A DNA stretch of 64,000 nucleotides. Origin: Lutibacter agarilyticus. GTDB taxonomy: Bacteria > Bacteroidota > Bacteroidia > Flavobacteriales > Flavobacteriaceae. The translations under genes were made by a program, and so were the position numbers. The DNA is taken from NCBI RefSeq assembly GCF_900188235.1, contig NZ_FZNT01000003.1, forward strand, positions 310,001-374,000, written 5' to 3'. Position 1 is the stretch's first letter. Each line of letters begins with the position of its first letter. The notes under the pieces are model-generated. The model had not been told where the DNA came from. It saw only the letters and a list, made by a program, of their open reading frames with translations, and did no database searches. Of this stretch, positions 8,998 through 18,666 are shown one piece after another.

Positions 8998-10542
8998 ATG
9001 ATATTACAAATGAAGACAAGTTTTAAAATTAAAAATATTTTATGGATTCTTTTTATTGGATTATTAGCCTGTTCAGAAAAAAAAGAAACAGCAACCGATT
9101 TTTGCTCACAAATTCATAGAAATGAAGATATAACTCTTTCAACTGAACTTGAAGATGTCGCCGAATTGATGAAAACAAAAACAGGCGTATATGTTTTAGA
9201 AGACGGAAGTGGCTCTATGGTTGCCAGAGCTTGGCTATGTGAATATGCTGAAAAGAGCATTGACATTCAATACTTCATATTTTCAACAGATAATATTGGA
9301 CTCATAGCTTGTGATTATTTAATAAGAGCTGCAGATCGAGGTATTAAGGTGAGAATTATTGTTGATGATATTATGGTAAATGCCGATATTGAAGATTTAC
9401 TAACGTTTAGCTCTCATGAAAATATTACCGTAAAAATATACAATCCCGGTGTTAATTTAGGTAAGAATATTTTTAATAAAATTCAAAAATTTACAACAGA
9501 TTTTAGAAATGCAAACCAACGTATGCATAACAAAACATTTATTGTTGATGGCAAAGTGGTCATTACTGGCGGAAGAAATATTGCCGATGAATATTTTGAT
9601 TACGACCACGAATATAATTTTAGAGATAGAGATGTTTTAATATTAGGTAATGAATCAAGTGAAGTACATAAATCATTTGAAGATTTTTGGAATAGCTCTT
9701 TAAGTCAAAATGTAACAAGCATACTTAAACAAGATTTAGAAACTACTTATTTAAAAAATAGATTTGACAAACTACATGAGTACGCATGTAATCCAGAAAA
9801 TTTTTGGCCACAAATAAGAAAAAGAATAGCAGATTTACCAGCAACATTTAATAACATTAAAAATTCAGGGAAATTAGTTTGGCTAGATGATATAACGTTT
9901 ATTTCAGATATCCCAGGTAAAAATGACGGACAAAGCGGTTTAGGTGGCGGAGGTAATTCAACTAGCGCACTGATTGATTTAATTAAAAACGCTAAATCTT
10001 CCATTAATATTCAAACTCCCTATTTAATTACTACTGATTTAGGTAAAAACCTACTTAAAGAAGCTGTTGACCGTGGAGTAAAAGTTAGAATCTTAACAAA
10101 TAGCTTGGCTTCAACAGATAATATAGAAGCCTTTAGTAGCTACCAAACAGATAGAACTAAATTATTAAAAACCGGAGTCCGAATATTTGAATTTAGGCCT
10201 GATGCTGCAGAGCGAATTAAAATAATGACTGGAGAATTACAAGAAAAACTAGATCACAAACCAATATTTGGGCTTCATGCAAAATCTATGGTAATTGATA
10301 ATAAAACAACAGTTATTGGCACTTTTAACCTAGACCCTAGAAGTGCAAATTTAAATACAGAATGCATTGTAATAGTTAATTCTACTGAAATAGCAAAAGG
10401 AGTTTTAGAAGGCATGGAAGAAGAATTTAAACCTACAAATTCTTGGGAAACAACATTGGATTTCAATCCAGATTCAGAGGTAACTAAATTAAAACGCCTA
10501 AAAACCTGGACTCGAAAAATACTCCCTAAAGAAATTTTATAA
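8998..10542 (+). CDS. Phospholipase D-like lipoprotein (cardiolipin synthase family)
   Basis: Two HKD (HxKxxxxD) catalytic motifs define the PLD superfamily: HNKTFIVD starting at His177 and HAKSMVID starting at His427, each followed by the usual Gly/Asn segment (GGRNIADEYFD and GTFNLDPRSAN). The N-terminus has a hydrophobic stretch ending in LLACSE, a lipobox with Cys25, so the mature protein is probably a lipoprotein facing the periplasm. That differs from classical inner-membrane ClsA and resembles the PLD proteins annotated as cardiolipin synthase C-like. An internal ATG at 9010 is an equally good start. Substrate (phospholipid head-group exchange or hydrolysis) is inferred. Confidence 0.8.
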   Translation: MILQMKTSFKIKNILWILFIGLLACSEKKETATDFCSQIHRNEDITLSTELEDVAELMKTKTGVYVLEDGSGSMVARAWLCEYAEKSIDIQYFIFSTDNIGLIACDYLIRAADRGIKVRIIVDDIMVNADIEDLLTFSSHENITVKIYNPGVNLGKNIFNKIQKFTTDFRNANQRMHNKTFIVDGKVVITGGRNIADEYFDYDHEYNFRDRDVLILGNESSEVHKSFEDFWNSSLSQNVTSILKQDLETTYLKNRFDKLHEYACNPENFWPQIRKRIADLPATFNNIKNSGKLVWLDDITFISDIPGKNDGQSGLGGGGNSTSALIDLIKNAKSSINIQTPYLITTDLGKNLLKEAVDRGVKVRILTNSLASTDNIEAFSSYQTDRTKLLKTGVRIFEFRPDAAERIKIMTGELQEKLDHKPIFGLHAKSMVIDNKTTVIGTFNLDPRSANLNTECIVIVNSTEIAKGVLEGMEEEFKPTNSWETTLDFNPDSEVTKLKRLKTWTRKILPKEIL

Positions 10543-10644
10543 ACCCCGTTAATTATGTTTATTTAAAAAAAATCTAAATTTCACATCAATCATCTATATC
10601 CTATTATATTTGATTAAATTTGCACAAATTAAACAAGAAATTAC

Positions 10645-11250
10645 ATGCTTATAATTGGAATTGCCGGAGGAACAGGGAGTGGTAAAACAACAGTTGTGAA
10701 TCAAATTTTAAATGAACTACCCGCTGATGAAGTTTGTGTAATTTCACAAGATTCTTACTATAAAGAAACCCATCATTTAACTTACCAAGAGCGTACAAAA
10801 ATAAACTTTGACCACCCAAAAGCTATCGATTTTGATTTACTTGTAAATCATATTTCCGATTTAAGAAAAGGAGAAATTATTGAGCAACCTGTTTATTCAT
10901 TTGTAACGCATGACAGGGTAAAAGACACCCTAATTACACACCCTAGAAAAGTGGTGATTGTTGAAGGTATTTTAATTTTTAACAGTAGAGAGCTACGCGA
11001 TTTATGCGATATTAAAATATTTGTTCATGCCGATGCTGATGAACGATTGATAAGAAGGGTTCGTAGAGATATTGAAGAACGAGGAAGAGATGTAAATGAA
11101 GTTTTAACACGTTACCAAAACACATTAAAACCAATGCATCAACAATTTATTGAGCCTACAAAAAATTACGCAGATATTATTATCCCGAACGATCGATATA
11201 ACACCGTAGCTATTGATATTGTTAGAACTGTAATTAGTCAGAAACTTTAA
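10645..11250 (+). CDS. udk: Uridine kinase
   Basis: Cytoplasmic kinase of the pyrimidine salvage pathway, converting uridine and cytidine to UMP and CMP with a nucleoside triphosphate. The Walker A motif GGTGSGKTT sits at residues 8-16, followed by SQDSYYK and NFDHPKAIDFDLL, both Udk signatures, and the arginine-rich lid RRVRRDIEERGRD. Length 201 is normal. Only three bases separate it from the next gene, so udk and the DivIC-like gene are co-transcribed, as in many Flavobacteriaceae. Confidence 0.95.
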   Translation: MLIIGIAGGTGSGKTTVVNQILNELPADEVCVISQDSYYKETHHLTYQERTKINFDHPKAIDFDLLVNHISDLRKGEIIEQPVYSFVTHDRVKDTLITHPRKVVIVEGILIFNSRELRDLCDIKIFVHADADERLIRRVRRDIEERGRDVNEVLTRYQNTLKPMHQQFIEPTKNYADIIIPNDRYNTVAIDIVRTVISQKL

Positions 11251-11253
11251 TTT

Positions 11254-11574
11254 ATGACGTTAAAGCAGTTAAAAAATAAGCCCGTTTTTAAAGTCTTAAC
11301 CAATAGATACTTTATTATTTTAACTATTTTCATTGTATGGATGTTATTTTTTGATGAAAACTCTTGGCTTAATCACAGAGAGTTTGATGAAGATATTAAC
11401 AAATTAAAAAGCGAAAAAGAGCACTATAAATCTGAAATTCACAAAGACAGTTTACTTGTAAAAAAACTAGAAGATAAAAAAGAATTAGAAAAATTTGCAA
11501 GAGAAAAATACCATATGAAAAAAGACAATGAAGAAGTCTACTTAATTGAGTACGACACGCTGCCAAAAGATTAG
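11254..11574 (+). CDS. FtsB/DivIC-like septum formation initiator
   Basis: 106-residue bitopic membrane protein: short basic cytosolic tail, one membrane helix (about residues 19-36, RYFIILTIFIVWMLFF), then a Lys/Glu-rich coiled coil (about 47-85) outside. This is the FtsB/DivIC layout of the cell-division complex that links FtsQ/DivIB and FtsL. It lies directly after udk. The C-terminal motif EKFAREKYHMKKDNEEVYLI (AREKY-like) is typical of the family. Confidence 0.88.
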   Translation: MTLKQLKNKPVFKVLTNRYFIILTIFIVWMLFFDENSWLNHREFDEDINKLKSEKEHYKSEIHKDSLLVKKLEDKKELEKFAREKYHMKKDNEEVYLIEYDTLPKD

Positions 11575-11657
11575 CTTCAGTTTAAGTCTACTTTCAAAAT
11601 TCATTTTATTATTTTTGAGGTGTAGTTAATACAAAATAGCATATGTGTGATTTTATT

Positions 11658-12944
11658 ATGAATGATTTTGAACCAAGCTCAGCCGCTGCTTGGAAACAAA
11701 AAATACAGTTTGAGTTACAAGGTGCCGATTATAACAAAACATTGTTAACTAAAACTAACGAAGGAATCACCATAAAACCATTTTACCATTTAGATGATTT
11801 TGAAAAAATTACAATCCCTTCCGCAGAGATAAATCCTAAAATTTGTAAAAAAGTTGTAATTTCAAATGAAAAACAAGCAAATTTAGAAGCAATAAAAGCA
11901 TTTAGAAATGGGGTAAATTCTTTAAAATTTGTTGCAGATACTATTTTTAATATTGATGAAGTATTTCGAAATTTATTAAACAAGAATATTGAGTTTCACT
12001 TTCAACTTAACTTCCTTTCTGAAGAATTTTTACTGAAACTAATCGAATTCCTAAGCAATGAAATGAGCTATTTAAACATAGATATTATTGGGAATCTTGC
12101 CAAAACAGGTAACTGGTATAAAAATCTAAACACCGATTTTAAAACTATTGAAAACTTACTTCAAAAAAATAATTCAAAATTTATTTTAAGCGTAAATGCC
12201 AACATTTATCAAAATGCTGGTGCAAATACCGTTCAGCAAGTTGCTTACGCATTGGCGCATGTAAATGAATACTTCACAAAATTTGATGCCAATATTGCCT
12301 CTAAAATTCAATTCAATTTTGCTACAGGTAGTAATTATTTCTTTGAAATTTCTAAAATTAGAGCATTCAGATATTTATACAATTTAATTCTATCAAAGTA
12401 CAACACTTCAGCAAACGCTCAAATATATTCAGAACCAAGCCTGCGAAATAAAACACTATTTCATAAAATTACAAATACGTTTCGAAGCAATACGGAAATT
12501 GAGAGCGCTGTTTTGGGAGGTTCAAATACTATTTCTAATGAATTTTCTTCCGAAGAACTACTACAAAACAACTTGCTAAAAAACACGCAACATATAGTTA
12601 AAGGTACTTATTATATTGAAGCTATTACAAAACAAATTACGGAAAAAGCCTTGACCATTTTTAAGGAAATTGAAAAAAGTGGTGGATTTTTATCACAATT
12701 AAAAGAAGGTACTATTCAACGAAAAATAAAGGAAAACGCTCAAAAAGAACAAACTCAATTTGAGTCTAGAACTTTAGTTTTGGTCGGCGCTAATAAGTTT
12801 CAAAATAAAATTACCTCACTAAAAGAAGATGTAGATAAAAATCTACTTCAAAAAAAGAAAGCTCGTAAAACATTAATCATCCCAATAACAACAAAACGAT
12901 TATCTGAAAAATTGGAACTAAAAAAATTGAAAAATGAAGCGTAA
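11658..12944 (+). CDS. mutA: Methylmalonyl-CoA mutase small (beta) subunit-like
   Basis: Resembles the non-catalytic subunit of heterodimeric methylmalonyl-CoA mutase, which converts (R)-methylmalonyl-CoA and succinyl-CoA. The N-terminal WKQKIQFELQGADYNKTLL and the KPFYHLDD segment are characteristic, as are the barrel pieces NAGANTVQQVAYALAHVNEY and ISKIRAFRYLYN. The 429 residues have no cobalamin-binding domain, as usual for flavobacterial small subunits. An ATG at 11643 adds five residues; 11658 fits relatives better. It overlaps the downstream gene by 11 bases. Because its partner is degenerate (next entry), whether this pair is still a working mutase is doubtful. Confidence 0.8.
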   Translation: MNDFEPSSAAAWKQKIQFELQGADYNKTLLTKTNEGITIKPFYHLDDFEKITIPSAEINPKICKKVVISNEKQANLEAIKAFRNGVNSLKFVADTIFNIDEVFRNLLNKNIEFHFQLNFLSEEFLLKLIEFLSNEMSYLNIDIIGNLAKTGNWYKNLNTDFKTIENLLQKNNSKFILSVNANIYQNAGANTVQQVAYALAHVNEYFTKFDANIASKIQFNFATGSNYFFEISKIRAFRYLYNLILSKYNTSANAQIYSEPSLRNKTLFHKITNTFRSNTEIESAVLGGSNTISNEFSSEELLQNNLLKNTQHIVKGTYYIEAITKQITEKALTIFKEIEKSGGFLSQLKEGTIQRKIKENAQKEQTQFESRTLVLVGANKFQNKITSLKEDVDKNLLQKKKARKTLIIPITTKRLSEKLELKKLKNEA

Positions 12945-13935
12945 AGATTTTTCAGACTTAAAAATTGAAACTCAGAATGAAAAAGACGTGTACTTTGAAC
13001 ATGAAGAGTTTATTGCGGGGACAGCTCCTTTTTTAAGAGGTATTTACCCAACTATGTACCTTGAAAAACCTTTAGAAACCAAAATACTTGTTGAATTTTC
13101 TTCACCTCAAAAATGCAATACTTTTATAAAAGAACATATTACAAAAGGCTATAAATATTTTACTTTTCACATTAATTCCAACAACACCAATCCAATTGAT
13201 GAAAAGGAAACTGGAGGCATACTCATATCCAACACAGAAGATGTAAAAACATTATTCAACGAAATTAAATTACAAAATTTAGAAATCACCATTTACACAG
13301 AGAATAATACTCTTAACGTAATTAAACTACTTAACTTAGGATTAAGGGAATTACAAACATCTCTTGAAAATTTAAACTTCAATATTCAATTAAATACTTC
13401 AGCAAATATTATTGATGTTTTTGAGTATTTTATTCAACATAACATTAAAAGTATAGAGATTTCAAACACACGTTCAATAGAAAATAAAACTCCTGAAGCT
13501 GATTTGGCAGATTTATTATTTACTTCTTATGTATGTATTCAGCATCATGTTTCCAAAGGCAACACAATTGACAGCATCGCTAACAAGATTTCATTCAACT
13601 TAAAACTCGGCAACAAGCATTTTATTGAAATAGCAAAAGCAAGATCCGCAAGAATGCTTTGGGCAAAAATAATACATTTATTCAACCCTAAAAAACAAGC
13701 ATCTTACGCTTTAAAATTACACGCAACAATTGAAAACGCAACAACTATTTTACCTGCTATTTTTGGAGGTTATCAAAGTGCAACTTCTTTTGAAACTGAG
13801 CAATTAGTTGCGCTTGAAGAAACAGGCATTACAAAAACGGTTGACCCTTGGGCTGGTTCTAATTATATGGAGCAAAAAACCGCTGAAATTACATCTAAAG
13901 CTTGGCTGTTATTTGAAGGGCTAAAAAATAAATAA
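12934..13935 (+). CDS. Shortened methylmalonyl-CoA mutase large-subunit-like protein
   Basis: Recognisable as MutB/ScpA by APFLRGIYPTMYLEKP near residue 33, IEIAKARSARMLWAKI near 229 and TKTVDPWAGSNYME near 303. It has only 333 residues where large subunits have about 700. The whole C-terminal B12-binding domain (DxHxxG) is missing, the segment between LKLHATIENA and the C-terminal VDPWAGSNYME is much shortened, and the position of the active-site YHMQEAGA motif reads NTRSIENKTPEAD, so the catalytic Tyr-His pair is lost. The frame is nevertheless open, and the start ATG overlaps the mutA stop by 11 bases. It may be a decaying gene or a non-catalytic partner of MutA. Confidence 0.75.
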   Translation: MKRKDFSDLKIETQNEKDVYFEHEEFIAGTAPFLRGIYPTMYLEKPLETKILVEFSSPQKCNTFIKEHITKGYKYFTFHINSNNTNPIDEKETGGILISNTEDVKTLFNEIKLQNLEITIYTENNTLNVIKLLNLGLRELQTSLENLNFNIQLNTSANIIDVFEYFIQHNIKSIEISNTRSIENKTPEADLADLLFTSYVCIQHHVSKGNTIDSIANKISFNLKLGNKHFIEIAKARSARMLWAKIIHLFNPKKQASYALKLHATIENATTILPAIFGGYQSATSFETEQLVALEETGITKTVDPWAGSNYMEQKTAEITSKAWLLFEGLKNK

Positions 13936-14064
13936 CCAAAATATTTAAAATATCCGATAACAATAACTCAAAACTAACAAACTGCAACCCCGCTATTAAT
14001 ATGATCTAATTATTTTAAATTTAGTTCAAAAAAAATCTTATCTTAGAAACTGTTTTTAAACCGC

Positions 14065-14083
14065 CTGTAAATAATTTTTACAG
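14065..14083 (+). promoter_or_regulatory. Inverted repeat upstream of trpB
   Basis: CTGTAAA and TTTACAG separated by five bases, 40 bases before the trpB start codon. It could be an operator or a weak leader hairpin; no promoter box is clear nearby. The rest of the 187-base gap holds nothing I recognise. Confidence 0.3.
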
Positions 14084-14122
14084 AAACTAATTCCAAAAAT
14101 ACAGTTATAAAATAATAGAAAA

Positions 14123-15328
14123 ATGTCAGAAAATTATTTCAAAAAGTACCCAAACAAAGAAGGTTTTTTTAATGAATATGGTGGCGCATTTATACCCCCA
14201 CAATTAGAAGAAGAAATGAAAAAAATTAATGATGCTTATTTTTCAATAAGCAAATCTCATAAATTTATTTCTGAACTTCGAGATATTCGTAAACACTTTC
14301 AAGGAAGACCAACCCCTGTGTATCACTGCCACAGGTTATCTCAAAAATATGGAGGTCAAATTTATTTAAAAAGAGAAGATTTAAATCATACCGGAGCTCA
14401 TAAGTTAAACCATTGTATGGGCGAAGCTTTACTTGCAAAGCATTTGGGAAAAAAGAAATTAATTGCTGAAACCGGAGCAGGACAACACGGAGTTGCTTTA
14501 GCTACAGCTGCCGCTTATTTTGGATTGGAATGTGAAATTCATATGGGTGAAGTTGATATTGCTAAAGAGTATCCAAACGTTTTAAGAATGAAGATTTTGG
14601 GCGCTACAGTTGTACCAGTAACACACGGTCTAAAAACTTTAAAAGAAGCTGTTGATAGTGCTTTTGGCGCATATTTACAGGACCCTATAAATACAATTTA
14701 CTGTATTGGATCTGTAGTTGGTCCACACCCATTCCCTATGATGGTTCGCGATTTTCAGCGTGTTGTAGGCATTGAAGCTAAAGATCAATTTTTTGATATG
14801 ACTGGAGAACTTCCAGACAATGTTGTTGCTTGTGTTGGTGGAGGAAGTAATGCAATGGGAATTTTTTCAGCTTTTTTAGAAGATGAAGAATGTAAATTAT
14901 ACGGTATTGAACCGGGAGGAAAATCGCTAGAAACTATTGGTGAACATGCCGCTACTATGACTTTAGGCTCCCCTGGAATTATTCACGGATTTAAATGTTA
15001 TACACTGCAAGATGAAAACGGCGAGCCTGCTCCTGTACATTCAATTGCAAGTGGATTAGATTATCCTGGTGTAGGCCCTGAACATAGCATGTTAAAAGAC
15101 TTAGAAAAGGTTACTTACGACTGTATTTCTGACAAAGAATGTATAGATGCCTTTTTTGAATTAAGCAGAATGGAAGGTATTATTCCTGCGCTTGAAAGTG
15201 CCCATGCGGTTGCTTATGCCTTAAAATTAGCAAAAGAAAATCCTAAACAATCTATTTTGGTTAATTTAAGCGGTAGAGGCGATAAAGATTTAGATTATGT
15301 TGTTGAAAATTACGGAATTCCTAAATAA
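14123..15328 (+). CDS. trpB: Tryptophan synthase beta chain, stand-alone
   Basis: PLP enzyme joining indole and serine to tryptophan. The PLP lysine is Lys94 in HTGAHK, the catalytic Glu116 is in [11 protein letters not shown], and the phosphate-binding loop GGGSNAMG is intact. Length 401 is normal. No trpA, trpF or trpC lies nearby, and several otherwise invariant positions differ from ordinary flavobacterial TrpB ([13 protein letters not shown] instead of KxNNxxGQxLLAK). It may therefore be a second, orphan TrpB copy used for indole scavenging or together with a distant TrpA. It has its own terminator, so it is monocistronic. Confidence 0.85.
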   Translation: MSENYFKKYPNKEGFFNEYGGAFIPPQLEEEMKKINDAYFSISKSHKFISELRDIRKHFQGRPTPVYHCHRLSQKYGGQIYLKREDLNHTGAHKLNHCMGEALLAKHLGKKKLIAETGAGQHGVALATAAAYFGLECEIHMGEVDIAKEYPNVLRMKILGATVVPVTHGLKTLKEAVDSAFGAYLQDPINTIYCIGSVVGPHPFPMMVRDFQRVVGIEAKDQFFDMTGELPDNVVACVGGGSNAMGIFSAFLEDEECKLYGIEPGGKSLETIGEHAATMTLGSPGIIHGFKCYTLQDENGEPAPVHSIASGLDYPGVGPEHSMLKDLEKVTYDCISDKECIDAFFELSRMEGIIPALESAHAVAYALKLAKENPKQSILVNLSGRGDKDLDYVVENYGIPK

Positions 15329-15352
15329 ATAAGGCTTTTCCTATTTCTTATT

Positions 15353-15390
15353 AAAAAGAGGTTAACTAAAATTTCAGTTAACCTCTTTTA
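15353..15390 (+). terminator. Terminator of trpB
   Basis: Stem AGAGGTTAACT / AGTTAACCTCT flanked by A and T runs, with an eight-base loop, 25 bases after the trpB stop. Confidence 0.85.
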
Positions 15391-15470
15391 TGTTTTATTA
15401 TGAATTGAAGATATAAGGCTACAGAAGATTAGATTTCATAGGCCAAACAAATTCACAACCATTGTTCAAT

Positions 15471-15514
15471 AAAAAAAAGCCCACAATCGATTGTTAAAAT
15501 CTGAATTATGGGCT
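15471..15514 (-). terminator. Terminator of the glp operon
   Basis: AGCCCACAAT (15478-15487) pairs with ATTATGGGCT (15505-15514) with one mismatch; on the minus strand it is followed by eight T (15478-15471). It lies about 45 bases after the last gene of the glycerol operon. Confidence 0.7.
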
Positions 15515-15559
15515 CTTCGAACGTAAAATATTTAATGTAATTAAATTTTATTCTCGTTT

Positions 15560-16327
15560 TTAAAACAGTTTTATTGCAAACTGAATTCTTGCTATTTTAG
15601 TAGAAGGATTCCACATCGTAGTCGCCTCTACAGGTATTCTTAAAGTTGAAACTTTTAATATTTTTGAAGCTGTTATACCTACATTTACAATATCAAAGTT
15701 TTGTTCTCCATCACCATAAAGGTGTGTGTCACCATTAAAAGAAAAACCTGCACCAACAAAGGCATTTAAATCTACTTTCGAATCTTGAACTAAAGGATAT
15801 GCCACTTGTACATAAGTTGAATAACGTTGCTCAAAATCTCCATTAGTATTTTGAGAATCTACACTTCCAAATAACAAAACATCAGCTTCTAAAGTTAAAG
15901 GGAATTTCTCTCCAAAATTATACGACGTTCTTAAATCCAATAAGTGTCTAGAAGTTTCTTTATCGTAATCCCAAATATCAGGATTTACTAAACCTCTTGT
16001 ATTAAATAAATCCCATAACCCAATAGAAAATCCATTCTTAGCAAACTGCACATAATAATCTATTTCTTTATAATGAGTTCCATCACTTTCATTTGAGATA
16101 GCCATACCACCCCAAAAACCAGCTGTAAAGGTTTTAGATTCATTCAGTGTAAAAATTGTTTGAACAGAAAACATAGGTTTATCTGTAATTACCAAACCTC
16201 TCCATAAATGATTTGATTTTAAACTTACCGTAAAATCAACAGGACTATCCTTCAATTCAGTTTCTTGAGCGACGCTAATTTGAACAGATAAAACCGCGAC
16301 TAATACTACTAATATTATTTTTTTCAT
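15560..16327 (-). CDS. Outer-membrane beta-barrel protein of the glycerol operon
   Basis: 255 residues with a clear signal peptide (cleavage after SVAQ, about residue 20) and alternating amphipathic strands ending in IARIQFAIKLF, whose terminal aromatic residue is the usual outer-membrane barrel signal. I do not recognise a named family with certainty; the LKSNHLWRGL opening resembles uncharacterised TorF-like porins. It is the last gene after glpD-glpK-glpF, 32 bases behind glpF and in front of the operon terminator, so a role in letting glycerol or glycerol phosphodiesters cross the outer membrane is a reasonable inference. Confidence 0.65.
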   Translation of the reverse strand: MKKIILVVLVAVLSVQISVAQETELKDSPVDFTVSLKSNHLWRGLVITDKPMFSVQTIFTLNESKTFTAGFWGGMAISNESDGTHYKEIDYYVQFAKNGFSIGLWDLFNTRGLVNPDIWDYDKETSRHLLDLRTSYNFGEKFPLTLEADVLLFGSVDSQNTNGDFEQRYSTYVQVAYPLVQDSKVDLNAFVGAGFSFNGDTHLYGDGEQNFDIVNVGITASKILKVSTLRIPVEATTMWNPSTKIARIQFAIKLF

Positions 16328-16359
16328 TATTTTAATTTTAATATTCTATAAATCCATTT

Positions 16360-17097
16360 TTAGACTAATGTAACGTACAATAGAGCAGCTATTACAGCTC
16401 CAATAATTGGACCTACAACAGGAATCCAAGCATAACCCCAGTCGCTCCCACCTTTTACCGGTAAAATTGCATGCATAATTCTTGGCCCTAGATCTCTAGC
16501 TGGATTGATAGCATATCCTGTTGTCCCTCCTAAAGACAAACCGATCACCCACACAAGAAACGCAACAGGTACCGCTCCAATAGAACCTAAACCTATTATT
16601 GCTCTTGCATCTACATCTCCAAGAATATCTAGACTTGGACCCGCTAAATAAAATATTACAAATACTAAAACAAAAGTTCCTATAATTTCACTTATTAAGT
16701 TTGAAAAAGTATTTTTAATTGCTGGCCCTGTACTAAAACAAGCTAATTTACCACCTTCATCTTCAGTTGACTTAAAGTGATCTTTATAAAAAATCCACAC
16801 TAATAAAGCTCCTAACATTGCCCCAATCATTTCTCCTGCAATATATTCAGGAACTAAATCCCAAGAAAGTTTCCCTGCTGTTGCCAAAGCAACCGTTACT
16901 GCTGGATTTAAATGCGCTCCACTATAAGGACCCGCCACTATTACACCTACAAATACGGCTAAGGCCCAACCTGTAGTTATTACAATCCACCCTGAATTGT
17001 TTCCTTTTGTTCCGTTTAATACAACATTAGCTACAACTCCGTTCCCTAATAAAATAAGCAACATAGTCCCTAATATTTCTGCTACTAGAATTGACAT
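16360..17097 (-). CDS. glpF: Glycerol uptake facilitator (aquaglyceroporin)
   Basis: Inner-membrane channel of the MIP family. Both pore signatures are present: GAHLNPAVTVA in the first half and GYAINPARDLGPR in the second; the Asp after the second NPAR is the mark of glycerol facilitators rather than water-only aquaporins. The 245 residues hold six membrane helices. It lies between glpK and an outer-membrane protein gene in one operon. Confidence 0.95.
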   Translation of the reverse strand: MSILVAEILGTMLLILLGNGVVANVVLNGTKGNNSGWIVITTGWALAVFVGVIVAGPYSGAHLNPAVTVALATAGKLSWDLVPEYIAGEMIGAMLGALLVWIFYKDHFKSTEDEGGKLACFSTGPAIKNTFSNLISEIIGTFVLVFVIFYLAGPSLDILGDVDARAIIGLGSIGAVPVAFLVWVIGLSLGGTTGYAINPARDLGPRIMHAILPVKGGSDWGYAWIPVVGPIIGAVIAALLYVTLV

Positions 17098-17127
17098 AAT
17101 TTTAATTTGTTTGATTAATGGTTGATT

Positions 17128-18624
17128 TTACTCTTCGATCCAATTTTGAGCACATTTTACTGCTTTATGCCAGTAATGCAACATCTTTTCGACTTTGTCT
17201 TCTGCTAATTGCGGAAGAAACTCTTCATCTACAACCCACTGAGATTGAATATCATCAACACTATCCCAATAACCCACTGCTAAACCAGCTAAATAAGCCG
17301 CTCCTAAAGCAGTTGTTTCTAATGTTTTTGGTCTTATAATTTTAAATCCAAATAAATCTGATTGAATTTGCATTAACAAATTACTTGCTGCCGCACCACC
17401 ATCAACTCTCAATTCAATACTTTCTTCACCAGCATCAGCTTCCATAGCTTTTACAATATCGTACACTTGAAAAGCAATTCCTTCTAACGTTGCACGAGCA
17501 ATATGAGCATCTGTTGTTCCTCTTGTAATTCCCATCATAGTTCCACGAGCATATTGATCCCAATAAGGAGCTCCCATTCCCGTTAAAGCTGGCACAAAAT
17601 ACACACCACCATTATCTTCTACAGTTTCTGCTAAATGATTTATACCAGGAGCTGTTTTTACTAACTTTGCACCATCTCTTAACCATTGGATTGCAGCACC
17701 TCCAACAAACACACTTCCTTCTAAAGCATAAGTGGTTTTCCCTTTAATTTTCCAACCAACAGTGGTTAATAAATTATTTTCAGAATAAACAGCCTTTTCA
17801 CCGGTATTCATTAACAAGAAACAACCTGTTCCGTAGGTATTTTTAACCATTCCAGGTTTTGTACACATTTGACCAAACAATGCAGCTTGTTGATCACCAG
17901 CTATACCAGCAATAGGAATTTTAGTTGAGAACAACGTTGTTGCTGTTTCCCCATAAATTTCACTACTCTGTTTTACTGTTGGCAAAATAGCCTTTGGAAT
18001 GTTAAACAATTCTAATAATTCTGCATCCCACTCTAAAGTGTGAATGTTTAACAACATAGTTCTACTTGCATTTGAAACATCAGTAATAAACATATTACCT
18101 CTTGTTAATTTCCATACCAGCCAAGTATCAACTGTTCCAAAGCATAATTTACCTGCTTCAGCTTTTTCTCTTGCCCCTTCTACATTATCAAGAATCCATT
18201 TTAATTTTGTAGCAGAAAAGTAAGCATCTAAAACTAAACCTGTTTTCTTTTTAATCATATCAATATGACCAGCATCTTTTAACTCATCGCAATATTTAGC
18301 AGTTCTTCTATCTTGCCATACAATTGCATTATATATTGGCTCACTAGTTTCGCGATCCCATACAATTGTAGTTTCTCTTTGATTAGTGATTCCTATTGCA
18401 GCGATTCCTTCACCAGAAATACCTTCTTGAGCTGTAACTTCTGCAGCAACTGATATTTGTGAAGACCATATATCATTTGGATTATGCTCTACCCATCCTG
18501 GTTTTGGGAAAATTTGCTCAAAAGGTTTTTGAGATACTCTTACAATTTCTCCGTTATGATTAAATAAAATCGCTCTGGAAGAGGTCGTTCCTTGGTCTAA
18601 GGATAAAATTAATTTATTTTTCAT
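17128..18624 (-). CDS. glpK: Glycerol kinase
   Basis: Phosphorylates glycerol to sn-glycerol 3-phosphate, trapping what GlpF lets in. The 498-residue FGGY-family protein shows the ATP-binding start [14 protein letters not shown], the substrate segment [24 protein letters not shown], and the C-terminal [19 protein letters not shown] signature. Length and all landmarks are normal. It lies 42 bases after glpD and 30 before glpF, so the three are co-transcribed. No sign of the enteric fructose-bisphosphate or EIIA-Glc control can be read from sequence alone. Confidence 0.97.
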   Translation of the reverse strand: MKNKLILSLDQGTTSSRAILFNHNGEIVRVSQKPFEQIFPKPGWVEHNPNDIWSSQISVAAEVTAQEGISGEGIAAIGITNQRETTIVWDRETSEPIYNAIVWQDRRTAKYCDELKDAGHIDMIKKKTGLVLDAYFSATKLKWILDNVEGAREKAEAGKLCFGTVDTWLVWKLTRGNMFITDVSNASRTMLLNIHTLEWDAELLELFNIPKAILPTVKQSSEIYGETATTLFSTKIPIAGIAGDQQAALFGQMCTKPGMVKNTYGTGCFLLMNTGEKAVYSENNLLTTVGWKIKGKTTYALEGSVFVGGAAIQWLRDGAKLVKTAPGINHLAETVEDNGGVYFVPALTGMGAPYWDQYARGTMMGITRGTTDAHIARATLEGIAFQVYDIVKAMEADAGEESIELRVDGGAAASNLLMQIQSDLFGFKIIRPKTLETTALGAAYLAGLAVGYWDSVDDIQSQWVVDEEFLPQLAEDKVEKMLHYWHKAVKCAQNWIEE

Positions 18625-18666
18625 TTTTATGTTTGGTTATTATGGTTATTAAATTTGAATTTATAT

